From Streptococcus sp. UBA6071 (GTDB taxonomy: Bacteria > Bacillota > Bacilli > Lactobacillales > Streptococcaceae), in the NCBI GenBank assembly GCA_002436115.1, contig DIXV01000136.1, forward strand, positions 1 to 10,618: a DNA stretch of 10,618 nucleotides, written 5' to 3'. Position numbers and translations under genes: made by a program. The notes under the pieces are model-generated. The model searched no databases. It worked only from the letters and a program-made list of their open reading frames with translations, and had not been told where the DNA came from. Within the stretch, counting starts at the first letter, position 1. Every line of letters starts with the position of its first letter. Shown piece after piece: positions 1 to 6,151 of this stretch.

Positions 1-31
1 TTTTAAACCAAAAAAATTTTTTTTTGAGAGA

Positions 32-57
32 GAAAAAAGGCTTCTAATAAAGCCTTG
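32..57 (-). terminator. Intrinsic terminator of the fnr-pgpA unit
   Basis: Seen: AAGGCTT (37-43) and AAGCCTT (50-56) form a perfect 7-bp stem with a 6-nt loop. Read on the minus strand, the stem runs into six T residues (complement of 33-38). It lies about 75 nt beyond the stop codon of the minus-strand gene ending at 130, so it most likely ends that transcript. The plus-strand side has no T tract after the stem. Confidence 0.85.
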
Positions 58-129
58 ACCGTTAAAAGTGGGAAGGTTTCAGGGATAGGAATGTGGTATT
101 GCATCGTCTTATAGGAACCTGCTTACGTT

Positions 130-633
130 TTAATTAGTGATGGCACTTTTGCTAGGGTCGGAGTGGGCCAGACGACTAGCTGCTGCGGCGGCGATGGCAC
201 CTACGATGTCATCTAAGAAGGTATGGCATTGCCCTTTTTTCTTGGTATCCAACTGATTGAGAATACCGGGTTTAACCTTGTCAATAAAGCCATAATTGGT
301 AAAACCGATAGACCCGTAGACATTGACGATAGACAAGGCGATGATTTCGTCAATACCGTAGAGCCCTTCGTCTTCCATCAGCATATCATTGAGAGGCTTT
401 GAAAAGAGGTTTTTCTCAGCCAGCTTATCCAGTTCAATCCCTGTAATAATAGTATTTTGCACTTCCCGCTTATTTAACACTGCTTTGACATGTTCTAGAC
501 AAGTGTCAACGGTTAGATCGGAAGCGTATTTATTTTGGAGGAACATGACGAGGTCAGCCAAATCTTCTAGCTGGACACCACGTTCTTCTAGCAATGCTAG
601 GGCAATGGCTTTAAGTTCAATATCTGATTTCAT
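130..633 (-). CDS. Phosphatidylglycerophosphatase A (PgpA/YutG) family protein
   Basis: A 167-residue protein whose C-terminal half matches the PgpA/YutG family. Recognisable parts are GIDEIIALSIVNVYGSIGFT around residues 93-112 and HTFLDDIVGAIAAAAA around 137-152, an acidic pair followed by a Gly/Ala-rich helix. Members that act as PgpA remove phosphate from phosphatidylglycerol phosphate in membrane lipid synthesis; that activity here is inferred from family only. The N-terminal half is a charged helical domain, and I see no strong membrane segment, so this is the soluble YutG-like form and not the classical multi-pass enzyme. The start is supported by AAGGAG seven bases upstream of ATG. 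The gene follows the FNR gene by 18 bp on the same strand and is probably co-transcribed with it. Confidence 0.85.
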   Translation of the reverse strand: MKSDIELKAIALALLEERGVQLEDLADLVMFLQNKYASDLTVDTCLEHVKAVLNKREVQNTIITGIELDKLAEKNLFSKPLNDMLMEDEGLYGIDEIIALSIVNVYGSIGFTNYGFIDKVKPGILNQLDTKKKGQCHTFLDDIVGAIAAAAASRLAHSDPSKSAITN

Positions 634-651
634 TCCTTATCTCCTTGGGGC

Positions 652-1626
652 TTATCGTAAGCTGGTTGAGTGCTTGGGTTGGATTCTTTCTTTAGGATTG
701 ATGTAGTTAATAGCATTGTTAACTGCCGTCGGGGCTTCACCAAAACCTGTTGCAATCAAGTCAATCTTCCCGTCGTAATCGCAACAATCTCCTGCTGCAA
801 AAACGCCAGGGATTGCCGTTGCCTGCTTACTATCGACCTTGATTTTATGGCGGTTAAGTTCTAACCCCCAACTCTTTAAATTACCAATTGAGGATTTAAA
901 GCCGTAGTTGATAAAGAGGTGGTCAAAAGGAATGTGAAGCTTTTCTTCCGATTTGACCTTAGTGATTTCAAGGGCTTTGAGTTGCCCCTTTTCCTCAATA
1001 AGACGATTAGGGATAAAGGGGGTCTGGATGCTTACTTGGGAAGCTTTCAAGTGTTCCACGCTGTGTTCAAGGGCTCTAAAATTGGTCCTGCGGTGGACAA
1101 TGGTGGTATGTTGAGCAACTTTTTCAAACGCAAGAGACCAATCAACGGCTGAATCACCACCACCTAAAACCACGACACGCTGGCCAGCATATTGTTGAAT
1201 GTCAGCCACATGGTAGTGAACATTGTCAAAGTCTTCGATTCCCTGAAGTTCCAATGGACGAGGTTTAAAAGCGCCACCTCCTATAGCAATGAGGATTGTC
1301 TTAGTCAGGTGTTGCCCCTTAGTTGTCGTCAACCGAAAAATCTCTTTATCTTTTTCAAAACTCAAAAGGGTCTCATTGAGATGGATTGCCGTATCAAAAG
1401 GCTCCAATTGCTGTAAGAGCTTCTCTGTTAGTTTATCTCCACGAATAGTAGGAAAACCAGGAATATCAAGGATGGTTTTTTCCGGGTATAAAATGGCTGG
1501 TTGCCCTCCTAGTTGAGGGAGAGAATCAAGGATTTTAACTTTTGTTTTGCGAAGATGCGCATAGAAAGCGGCGAAGAGTCCAACAGGCCCGCCGCCAATG
1601 ATGGTAATATCAAAAATGTCTGACAT
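652..1626 (-). CDS. Ferredoxin/flavodoxin-NADP(+) reductase, thioredoxin-reductase-like (type 2)
   Basis: A 324-residue flavoprotein with the two-dinucleotide-domain fold of the YumC-type FNR family. It moves electrons between NADPH and ferredoxin or flavodoxin in the cytoplasm. Seen: FAD-binding GGGPVG (residues 11-16), GGQP (40-43), NADPH-binding GGGDSA (155-160) followed by HRR (178-180), and the C-terminal FAD motif AAGD (277-280) with GFGEAPTAVNNA (294-305). The CxxC redox pair that true thioredoxin reductases carry in the NADPH domain is absent, which separates it from TrxB; the Cys-Cys at 281-282 lies elsewhere. Start ATG is preceded by AAGGGG. It is the first gene of the unit with the PgpA-family gene. 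Its physiological partner cannot be read from this window. Confidence 0.93.
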   Translation of the reverse strand: MSDIFDITIIGGGPVGLFAAFYAHLRKTKVKILDSLPQLGGQPAILYPEKTILDIPGFPTIRGDKLTEKLLQQLEPFDTAIHLNETLLSFEKDKEIFRLTTTKGQHLTKTILIAIGGGAFKPRPLELQGIEDFDNVHYHVADIQQYAGQRVVVLGGGDSAVDWSLAFEKVAQHTTIVHRRTNFRALEHSVEHLKASQVSIQTPFIPNRLIEEKGQLKALEITKVKSEEKLHIPFDHLFINYGFKSSIGNLKSWGLELNRHKIKVDSKQATAIPGVFAAGDCCDYDGKIDLIATGFGEAPTAVNNAINYINPKERIQPKHSTSLR

Positions 1627-1656
1627 GGTATCCCCTTGTTTATATAATCTGTTCCT

Positions 1657-1665
1657 ATTTTACCA
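1657..1665 (-). promoter_or_regulatory. Candidate extended -10 promoter for the FNR gene
   Basis: Seen: on the minus strand TGGTAAAAT, an extended -10 (TGn then TAAAAT), about 30 nt upstream of the FNR start. No convincing -35 box lies at 16-18 nt, so the call rests on the extended -10 alone. A TATATA nearer the gene (1641-1646) would put the transcript start inside the ribosome binding site and is less likely. Confidence 0.35.
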
Positions 1666-1777
1666 TAAAATCCCCTAAACAATGTCCAAGTGAGACGAAA
1701 AAAGAGGGATGTAGTATAATAAGCGAAAGGAACGGTTAGAGTTGTTTCCAAGTTCCAAAGGCGACTGCTTTGTGGTC

Positions 1778-1808
1778 TTGACAATGGTGTTAGGGGAGTC
1801 TCTATAGC
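1778..1808 (+). promoter_or_regulatory. Candidate promoter for pbp2a
   Basis: Seen: a perfect TTGACA (1778-1783) followed 17-19 nt later by weak -10 candidates around TCTATAGC (1801-1808). A second candidate is the perfect TATAAT at 1715-1720, which lacks a good -35. Either would drive pbp2a. The first gives a transcript starting near 1814; the second gives a leader of more than 100 nt. Which is used cannot be settled from sequence. Confidence 0.35.
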
Positions 1809-1832
1809 CACCAAAGACAAGAAGCCCTTTAG

Positions 1833-4202
1833 GTGGTTAGGCCTTCAAAAAATAGTCCTAAATCAATTGAGGATGCCTTGTTCAAGGCTTCTCAAAAAAT
1901 GATGCGGAAAGGAAAAGAAATGGCAAAAGAAAAAAAGAGATTTGAAAAATTTTTAAAACAATATTTTATTTCAGACGAAGAGGTGACGGAGCATAGTGAC
2001 TCTGCATTAGGAGAAACACGTCAATTTGCGATGGGGGAGGAATTTTCAGATTCTGCTTCGGCAAAGCCACTCAAAAGACGGGCTGGCCGTTCTAAGGCAG
2101 AGAAGCCAACATCTGGCAAACAGAAAAAGAAACCATCAGCCTTCAAACGTTTTTGGCGACGTTACCAGCTGACCAAGCTGATCGCTATCGTGCTAGGTGT
2201 TCTGGCCTTGATTACTGGTGGCTGGCTTTTCATCCAAGCCAAATCTGCTAATGTAGAAGACCTACAGTCTGCCCTAAAAGCATCCACTATTATTCATGAT
2301 AAGGATGGCCAAGAAGCAGGCGTCCTTTCAGGTCAAAAAGGGACCTATGTTGAATTAGATGCTATTTCAGACTATCTTGAGCAAGCGGTTATAGCGACAG
2401 AAGATAGAAGTTTTTATGAGAACTCAGGCATTAATTTCACGCGGTTTACGCTGGCTATTGTAACCTTTGGTCGTTCAGGTGGGGGGTCAACCATAACCCA
2501 GCAGTTGGCTAAAAATGCTTACTTATCTCAAGAACAGACGGTCAGTCGTAAGGCCAAGGAGTTTTTTCTATCGCTAGAGTTAACAAAGAAGTATAGTAAG
2601 GAAGAAATTCTAACCATGTACCTGAACAATGCCTATTTTGGCAATGGTGTTTGGGGGGTAGAAGATGCTAGTCTCAAGTATTTTGGTAGGTCAGCTAGTC
2701 AACTAAGCCTATCACAAGCTGCAACGCTGGCTGGGATGCTCAAGGGGCCTGAAATTTATAATCCTTACTACTCTATCGAAAATGCGACAAACCGCCGTAA
2801 TACGGTTATCCAAAATATGATTGACACCGCCTCTATTGATCAGGCGACGGGTGACCAATCCGCATCAGAGGACTTGGCCAGTCAATTGATGGATGCCTAT
2901 CAAGGTCAGGGTGGTCAATACACCTACCCATCTTACTTTGATGCTGTCATTGAAGAAGCTATTGAAGAGTATGGTTTAACAGAAAGTGAAATTGTTAACA
3001 ACGGCTACCGCATCTACACCGAATTGGATCAAAATTATCAAGCTAATATACAGGCGATCTATAATGAAGATAGTCTCTTTCCTGTCGCTTATAGTGATGG
3101 TGAGATGGCACAATCAGCCGCTGTCGCATTGGACCCTAAGACAGGTGGTGTCCGAGCCTTGGTGGGGCGTGTCAATTCAGATGAAAGTTATGCCTATCGC
3201 AGCTTTAACTATGCTACACAATCAGAGCGCAGTCCAGGATCTACCTTTAAACCGTTAGGGGTTTACACACCGGCAATTGCAGCAGGCTGGTCTATTAGTA
3301 AAGAGTTAGATAATACAACAACCACCTATAGCGGAGGATATGAACTGGATAACTACGGCGGAAGCAGAACAGCTTCAGGAACAGTTCCCATGTATCAAGC
3401 CTTAGCCCAGTCCCTCAACCTTCCAGCAGCGGCTACCCTCAATGAATTAGGGGTTAACAAAGCTTTTGAATACGGCAAAAACTTCGGTCTGAATATGGAT
3501 AAGGTAAATAAGGAGTTAGGAGTTGCTCTAGGTGGAGGTATCGTAACCAACCCACTAGAGATGGCGCAGGCTTATTCTGCCTTTGCTAATGATGGGGTCA
3601 TGCAGGATGCACATTTGATTACTCGGATTGAGACGGCTAGCGGGAAGGTTCTCAAAACTTATAAGGCCAAGCAAACGAGGGTTATGGATAGTAATGTTGC
3701 CCAGAAGATGACCAGTATGATGCTAGGAACCTTCTCAAATGGCACCGGCGTCTATGCAGCACCTTACGGCTACACTATGGCAGGAAAGACTGGGACAACA
3801 GAGACACATTTTGACCCTAACGTTTCTGGGGATCAATGGGTTATTGGCTACACGCCAGATGTGGTGATCAGCCAATGGCTAGGCTTTTCCACGACGGATG
3901 AAAACCATTATCTGGAAGGGACCTCAACCAATCAGGCTTCCGCTATTTTCCAAACAGTAGCCAATAGTGTCCTCCCCTATACAGAAGGCACTAGCTTTAC
4001 TGCCGAAAATGCCTATGTCGCCAATGGCATTGTGGCGAGCAATAGCACAGGCACTAGCGGCCAAACATCCAATGGGATTTTGGAAAACATCCAAGAAAAT
4101 GCAGGCAACCTTCTTGAACGGGCTCAAAACGCTATAACAGAGGCAAATATTCCTGAAAAAGCTCAAAATGCATGGGATACGATAAAAAGTTGGTTCCAGT
4201 AG
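1833..4202 (+). CDS. pbp2A: Class A penicillin-binding protein 2a (bifunctional glycosyltransferase/transpeptidase)
   Basis: A 789-residue membrane enzyme that polymerises lipid II into glycan strands and cross-links the stem peptides outside the membrane. Seen in order: a basic, charged cytoplasmic tail (1-112), one membrane anchor (about 113-135), a GT51 domain with ATEDRSFY carrying catalytic Glu190, GGGSTITQQLAKN (216-228) and the RKAKEFF to YLNNAYFGNG block (239-272), then a transpeptidase domain with STFK (active Ser470), SLN (527-529) and KTGT (652-655). The C-terminal tail after about 725 is Asn/Gln/Ala-rich. The start is uncertain: the GTG at 1833 follows an in-frame TAG directly and has a poor ribosome site, whereas ATG at 1920 (residue 30) has AAAGGA at good spacing. 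Family and motifs are certain; the first 29 residues are not. Confidence 0.95.
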   Translation: MVRPSKNSPKSIEDALFKASQKMMRKGKEMAKEKKRFEKFLKQYFISDEEVTEHSDSALGETRQFAMGEEFSDSASAKPLKRRAGRSKAEKPTSGKQKKKPSAFKRFWRRYQLTKLIAIVLGVLALITGGWLFIQAKSANVEDLQSALKASTIIHDKDGQEAGVLSGQKGTYVELDAISDYLEQAVIATEDRSFYENSGINFTRFTLAIVTFGRSGGGSTITQQLAKNAYLSQEQTVSRKAKEFFLSLELTKKYSKEEILTMYLNNAYFGNGVWGVEDASLKYFGRSASQLSLSQAATLAGMLKGPEIYNPYYSIENATNRRNTVIQNMIDTASIDQATGDQSASEDLASQLMDAYQGQGGQYTYPSYFDAVIEEAIEEYGLTESEIVNNGYRIYTELDQNYQANIQAIYNEDSLFPVAYSDGEMAQSAAVALDPKTGGVRALVGRVNSDESYAYRSFNYATQSERSPGSTFKPLGVYTPAIAAGWSISKELDNTTTTYSGGYELDNYGGSRTASGTVPMYQALAQSLNLPAAATLNELGVNKAFEYGKNFGLNMDKVNKELGVALGGGIVTNPLEMAQAYSAFANDGVMQDAHLITRIETASGKVLKTYKAKQTRVMDSNVAQKMTSMMLGTFSNGTGVYAAPYGYTMAGKTGTTETHFDPNVSGDQWVIGYTPDVVISQWLGFSTTDENHYLEGTSTNQASAIFQTVANSVLPYTEGTSFTAENAYVANGIVASNSTGTSGQTSNGILENIQENAGNLLERAQNAITEANIPEKAQNAWDTIKSWFQ

Positions 4203-4203
4203 C

Positions 4204-4232
4204 TTGTCAACCGAGTTAGAAAATGCTAGAAT
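4204..4232 (+). promoter_or_regulatory. Promoter for rpmG-secE
   Basis: Seen: TTGTCA (4204-4209), 17-nt spacer, TAGAAT (4227-4232) with TG two bases before the -10 (TGcTAGAAT), a good extended vegetative promoter. It begins right after the pbp2a stop, so rpmG-secE can be expressed independently of pbp2a. No terminator separates pbp2a from it, so read-through is also possible. Confidence 0.75.
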
Positions 4233-4255
4233 AGTAGAGATATGGAGGCTCAACT

Positions 4256-4408
4256 ATGGCATTAAAAAGAGCGAGTCTAGCCTGTACGGTTTGTGGGTCA
4301 CGTAACTATTCCATAACATTAAGTGGCAATCAAAAACCAGTCCGGCTAGAGGTAAATAAATTTTGCAAACATTGCGGACACTATACGTCACACAAAGAAA
4401 CCAGATAG
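4256..4408 (+). CDS. rpmG: 50S ribosomal protein L33 (zinc-ribbon type)
   Basis: A 50-residue protein starting [19 protein letters not shown] and ending HYTSHKETR. It has two Cys pairs, CxxC at residues 10-13 and CxxC at 37-40, so it is the zinc-binding (C+) form of L33, a small protein of the large ribosomal subunit near the E site. Start ATG is preceded by GGAGG at a 7-nt spacing. The length is typical. The position between pbp2a and secE is the usual streptococcal arrangement. Many Firmicutes carry more than one L33 gene, some without the Cys pairs and with zinc-dependent control; no Zur-like operator stands out here. Confidence 0.95.
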   Translation: MALKRASLACTVCGSRNYSITLSGNQKPVRLEVNKFCKHCGHYTSHKETR

Positions 4409-4418
4409 GAGGATTCAG

Positions 4419-4595
4419 ATGAAATTTATCACAGGAACTGTTCAAATCTTAGCTGATACGACTTGGCCAACAGGCAAGCAAGCTTGGAAAGACTTTTTAA
4501 CCGTTTTAGAATACACGATTTTCTTCGTGCTTATTATCTACCTGTTTGATTTCGCCATTTCAAAAGGTATCGTCAGTCTTTTAAATCTCTTTTAA
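4419..4595 (+). CDS. secE: Preprotein translocase subunit SecE
   Basis: A 58-residue single-span membrane protein, the short Gram-positive form of SecE that clamps SecY in the Sec channel. Seen: an amphipathic N-terminal helix ending in TGKQAWKDFLTVLEYT (about 18-33), where W-K-D-F and the following segment match the SecE family signature, then one hydrophobic span (about 34-47), and a short tail ending SLLNLF. The ribosome site AGGAGG overlaps the rpmG stop codon region and the gap to rpmG is 10 bp, so the two are translated from one message. Placement before nusG is the classical secE-nusG order. Confidence 0.93.
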   Translation: MKFITGTVQILADTTWPTGKQAWKDFLTVLEYTIFFVLIIYLFDFAISKGIVSLLNLF

Positions 4596-4600
4596 AAGAC

Positions 4601-4629
4601 TTGGCGAGGACCGATTTGGCTGATATATG
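4601..4629 (+). promoter_or_regulatory. Candidate separate promoter for nusG
   Basis: Seen: TTGGCG (4601-4606), exactly 17 nt, TATATG (4624-4629) with TGa before the -10. Each box matches consensus at four of six positions and the extended -10 adds support. The predicted transcript start (about 4636) falls one base before the left arm of the large hairpin at 4637, which fits a 5'-terminal hairpin. This is inference from position, not proof. Confidence 0.5.
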
Positions 4630-4636
4630 GGGAAAT

Positions 4637-4675
4637 AAACATAAGGAGTAGACAAGCTTCCTGCTCCTTATGTTT
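4637..4675 (+). promoter_or_regulatory. 15-bp stem-loop in the nusG leader
   Basis: Seen: left arm 4637-4651 pairs with right arm 4661-4675 over 15 consecutive positions, all Watson-Crick except one G-U, with a 9-nt loop. The stem includes AAACATAAGGAG against CTCCTTATGTTT. No T tract follows on either strand, so it is not a standard intrinsic terminator. It could protect the 5' end of the nusG message, be a processing site between secE and nusG, or help regulate nusG. Confidence 0.7.
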
Positions 4676-4852
4676 ACTTAGCCCATCTCAAACGGGTCTT
4701 TCTAGGGAAATAGAGCTGTTATTAAAGAAACGGACTCAATAGCCCGTTAGGAAGAGTTGTTAAAGGTCGGGGTTCAGAGGAACCATTCTCTGGGCTTCCC
4801 AACTAAATTTTTGGGGGACTCTTGTCCTACCGCCTTTTGAAAGGAAAATAAA
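4676..4852 (+). promoter_or_regulatory. Structured 5' leader of nusG with alternative pairings
   Basis: This 177-nt stretch holds no gene. Seen: CCCGTT (4743-4748) can pair with AACGGG (4691-4696), or its inner five bases with AACGG (4729-4733). GGTTC/GAACC (4771-4775/4780-4784) competes with CAGAG/CTCTG (4775-4779/4788-4792). CCCAA/TTGGG (4798-4802/4811-4815) and GGAC/GTCC just before the ribosome site are further stems. Mutually exclusive pairings suggest a regulatory leader. It matches no leader family I can name. Confidence 0.4.
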
Positions 4853-5389
4853 ATGGACAGTTTTGATAAGGGTTGGTTTGTCCTGCAAACCTATTCGGGC
4901 TACGAGAACAAGGTTAAGGAAAACCTGGTCCAGCGTGCCCAGACTTATAATATGTTGGAAAATATCTTGCGTGTAGAAATCCCAACTCAGACGGTGCAAG
5001 TTGAGAAAAAGGGAGAAATGAAGGAAATTGAAGAAAATCGATTCCCTGGATACGTTTTGGTTGAGATGGTGATGACAGACGAAGCTTGGTTTGTTGTGCG
5101 GAACACACCAAATGTCACAGGATTTGTTGGTTCTCACGGAAATCGCTCTAAACCCACACCGCTTTTGGAAGAGGAAATCCGGTCAATCTTGGCCTCTATG
5201 GGGCAAAGTGTTCAAGGGTTCGACCTCTCTATTCAAGTCGGCGATACCGTTCGCATTATTGATGGGGCCTTCTCAGGTTATGAGGGCAAGGTTTCAGAAA
5301 TTGACAACCATAAGGTTAAGATGATTATCTCCATGTTTGGCAATGACACGATTGCCGAAGTTAATATGAATCAAATTGCAGAATTATAA
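4853..5389 (+). CDS. nusG: Transcription termination/antitermination protein NusG
   Basis: A 178-residue NusG, a general elongation factor that binds the RNA polymerase clamp, affects pausing and links polymerase to the leading ribosome or Rho. Seen: N-terminal NGN domain with GWFVLQTYSGYENKV (7-21), RFPGYVLVEM (63-72) and VVRNTPNVTGFVG (81-93), then a KOW domain at about 129-156 containing VGDTVRIIDGAFSGYEGKV. The length is typical. ATG is preceded by AAAGGA at a 7-nt spacing, and translation ends with TAA followed at once by TGA. It lies 257 bp after secE, an unusually long gap for this pair, so it probably has its own promoter. A terminator follows it. Confidence 0.97.
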   Translation: MDSFDKGWFVLQTYSGYENKVKENLVQRAQTYNMLENILRVEIPTQTVQVEKKGEMKEIEENRFPGYVLVEMVMTDEAWFVVRNTPNVTGFVGSHGNRSKPTPLLEEEIRSILASMGQSVQGFDLSIQVGDTVRIIDGAFSGYEGKVSEIDNHKVKMIISMFGNDTIAEVNMNQIAEL

Positions 5390-5424
5390 TGACTCTAAGC
5401 TCGCCTCTTGGCAGTTTTGAATAG

Positions 5425-5470
5425 CACCCAAAAGTTGGACACCAAATCTGAAGCTTGGGTGTTTTTATTT
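5425..5470 (+). terminator. Intrinsic terminator after nusG
   Basis: Seen: CACCCAA (5425-5431) pairs with TTGGGTG (5455-5461), followed directly by TTTTTATTT. The 23-nt loop is long and contains TTGG and CCAA (5435-5438 and 5442-5445), which can form an inner stem. It lies about 35 nt after the nusG stop and closes the rpmG-secE-nusG block. Confidence 0.8.
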
Positions 5471-5575
5471 GTGAGCTCGTGTATAGACGGTCTTCTAGCG
5501 ACTCCTCAAGCTTCCTACGGGTGTTTACTTAATTAAGGCGGAGCAAAAATGGGATCCATTAATTAATATTAGCGT
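5471..5575. other. Gene-free spacer between nusG terminator and tRNA-Cys terminator
   Basis: No ORF with a credible ribosome site. Seen: a CAAGCTTCCT...TGTTTACTTA composite (5507-5531) that also occurs before nusG, and two TTAATTAA-containing blocks near 5529-5536 and 5560-5567 around a short ATGGgatCCAT palindrome. Function unknown. Confidence 0.5.
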
Positions 5576-5616
5576 AAAAAAGCAAAACACCCTCACGAGA
5601 AGGGTGTTTTGCTTTT
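5576..5616 (-). terminator. Strong terminator of tRNA-Cys (possibly bidirectional)
   Basis: Seen: AAAAGCAAAACACCCT (5578-5593) and AGGGTGTTTTGCTTTT (5601-5616) form a perfect 16-bp stem with a 7-nt loop. On the minus strand the last stem bases and the following ones give six T residues, just after the tRNA-Cys 3' end. In the plus direction the stem also ends in TTTT, so it may stop transcripts that pass the nusG terminator. Confidence 0.9.
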
Positions 5617-5621
5617 ATGTC

Positions 5622-5692
5622 AGGCGGTAGACGGATTTGAACCGACGATCAAGCTTTTGCAGAGCCGTGCCTTACCACTTGGCTATACCGCC
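5622..5692 (-). tRNA. tRNA-Cys (anticodon GCA)
   Basis: Read on the minus strand: acceptor GGCGGTA with TACCGCC (7 perfect pairs), discriminator T (U73, the known Cys identity base), D arm GCC-AAGTGGTAA-GGC, anticodon loop CTGCAAA with GCA at 5660-5658, variable loop GATC, and T loop TTCAAAT. CCA is not encoded. Two stem irregularities are visible: a C-T mismatch at the outer pair of the anticodon stem (positions 27:43) and a T-T mismatch in the T stem (GTCGG against CCGTC). The acceptor, D arm, loops and identity bases are intact, so it is probably functional. It has its own promoter and terminator, as a single-gene transcript. Confidence 0.95.
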
Positions 5693-5802
5693 ATAATTGA
5701 TTTAGGGTGACAGTCGTTTTTTAGGAAGTCTCATTTAAACGGAACTGCTCAAGTTCTCTCACAGTTCTACGGTTGAGATGCTATCCAAAAGAAACTCAAT
5801 CC
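5693..5802 (-). promoter_or_regulatory. Long 5' leader of tRNA-Cys with two hairpins
   Basis: The predicted start (about 5801-5802) is about 109 nt before the mature tRNA. On the minus strand the transcript would begin with GG(A)TTGAG, which pairs with CTCAACC (5802-5795 with 5777-5771, one bulged base). A second stem is GAACTG/CAGTTC (5767-5762 with 5747-5742). No ORF or second tRNA is visible. RNase P would be expected to remove this leader. A separate small RNA function is possible but unproven. Confidence 0.45.
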
Positions 5803-5807
5803 ACTAT

Positions 5808-5836
5808 ATTCTACCCTAAAACACCCTATTCGTCAA
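5808..5836 (-). promoter_or_regulatory. Promoter for tRNA-Cys
   Basis: Seen on the minus strand: TTGACG (5836-5831), 17-nt spacer, TAGAAT (5813-5808). Both boxes match consensus at five of six positions. It points toward the tRNA-Cys gene, and nothing else lies between. Confidence 0.8.
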
Positions 5837-6001
5837 GTAGGGAAATGACAGAATCTGATTTTTTAACCGAAGCCTAATGGTTGAGCTAAGTGAGGCATGT
5901 CTTAACCGTTAAACAGATTGTTTTCAAAGCTATGCCATTACGGCAAGCAACAGCACTTTCTTCTAACTAAGATAAAAACCAGAAAAACAGGTTAAATAGA
6001 C
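5837..6001. other. Gene-free region between divergent tRNA-Cys and rpsB promoters
   Basis: No ORF of credible length or ribosome site. The one clear structure is an imperfect inverted repeat: TAATGGTTGAG (5875-5885) and CTTAACCGTTA (5901-5911), which can form an 11-bp stem with two G-U pairs and a 15-nt loop when read as plus-strand RNA. No T tract follows. The remainder to 6001 shows nothing I can support. Confidence 0.5.
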
Positions 6002-6030
6002 TTGCCAAATCGCTCTTTTTTTGATAGACT
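6002..6030 (+). promoter_or_regulatory. Promoter for rpsB-tsf
   Basis: Seen: TTGCCA (6002-6007), 17-nt spacer, TAGACT (6025-6030) preceded by TGa, an extended -10 promoter. The predicted transcript start is near 6037, giving a leader of about 115 nt before rpsB. Confidence 0.7.
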
Positions 6031-6036
6031 TAATAA

Positions 6037-6151
6037 GTTGTAATGCGCAACAAATACTCATCCTAAGATTAATTGTGAATCTGTTGCCCTCGTGGTGGGT
6101 TTGCAAGTGGACATCTAGGAGAGGAGAAAAAACAAAAAGGAGAAACTACTC
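6037..6151 (+). promoter_or_regulatory. rpsB 5' leader, candidate ribosomal-protein regulatory RNA
   Basis: Seen: GCAAC (6047-6051) pairs with GTTGC (6083-6087), enclosing a hairpin AGATT/AATCT (6066-6070/6078-6082, 7-nt loop). The same CAAC can instead pair with GTTG at 6037-6040, giving alternative folds. The ribosome site AAGGAG (6137-6142) is 9 nt before ATG. S2 is known to repress its own message in proteobacteria through a leader RNA; I cannot show homology to that element here. Confidence 0.4.

Noticed and set aside
389..1820. Several short ORFs opposite the FNR and PgpA-family genes.
   Set aside because: They are antisense shadows of well-supported genes, with no ribosome sites or recognisable protein features.
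4637..4675. 15-bp hairpin as an ordinary terminator for rpmG-secE.
   Set aside because: No T tract follows the stem on either strand, and the predicted nusG transcript start lies just before it.
5430..5444. AAAAGTTGGACACC after nusG recalls terminal sequences of IS3-family insertion elements.
   Set aside because: Only about 14 bases, no transposase remnant and no matching second end; it sits in the loop of the nusG terminator.
5548..5567. Short ORF beginning ATGGGATCC after GGAG.
   Set aside because: Only five codons before a stop in AT-rich DNA; not a credible gene.
5829..5836. GACGAATA on the minus strand is one base off the competence (ComX) box TACGAATA.
   Set aside because: It overlaps a good housekeeping promoter (TTGACG, 17 nt, TAGAAT) for tRNA-Cys and lacks the first base.
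5920..5935. GTTTTCAAAGCTATGC resembles the beginning of the Streptococcus type II-A CRISPR repeat.
   Set aside because: Single copy, inexact, with no spacer array, tracrRNA features or cas genes nearby; most likely chance.
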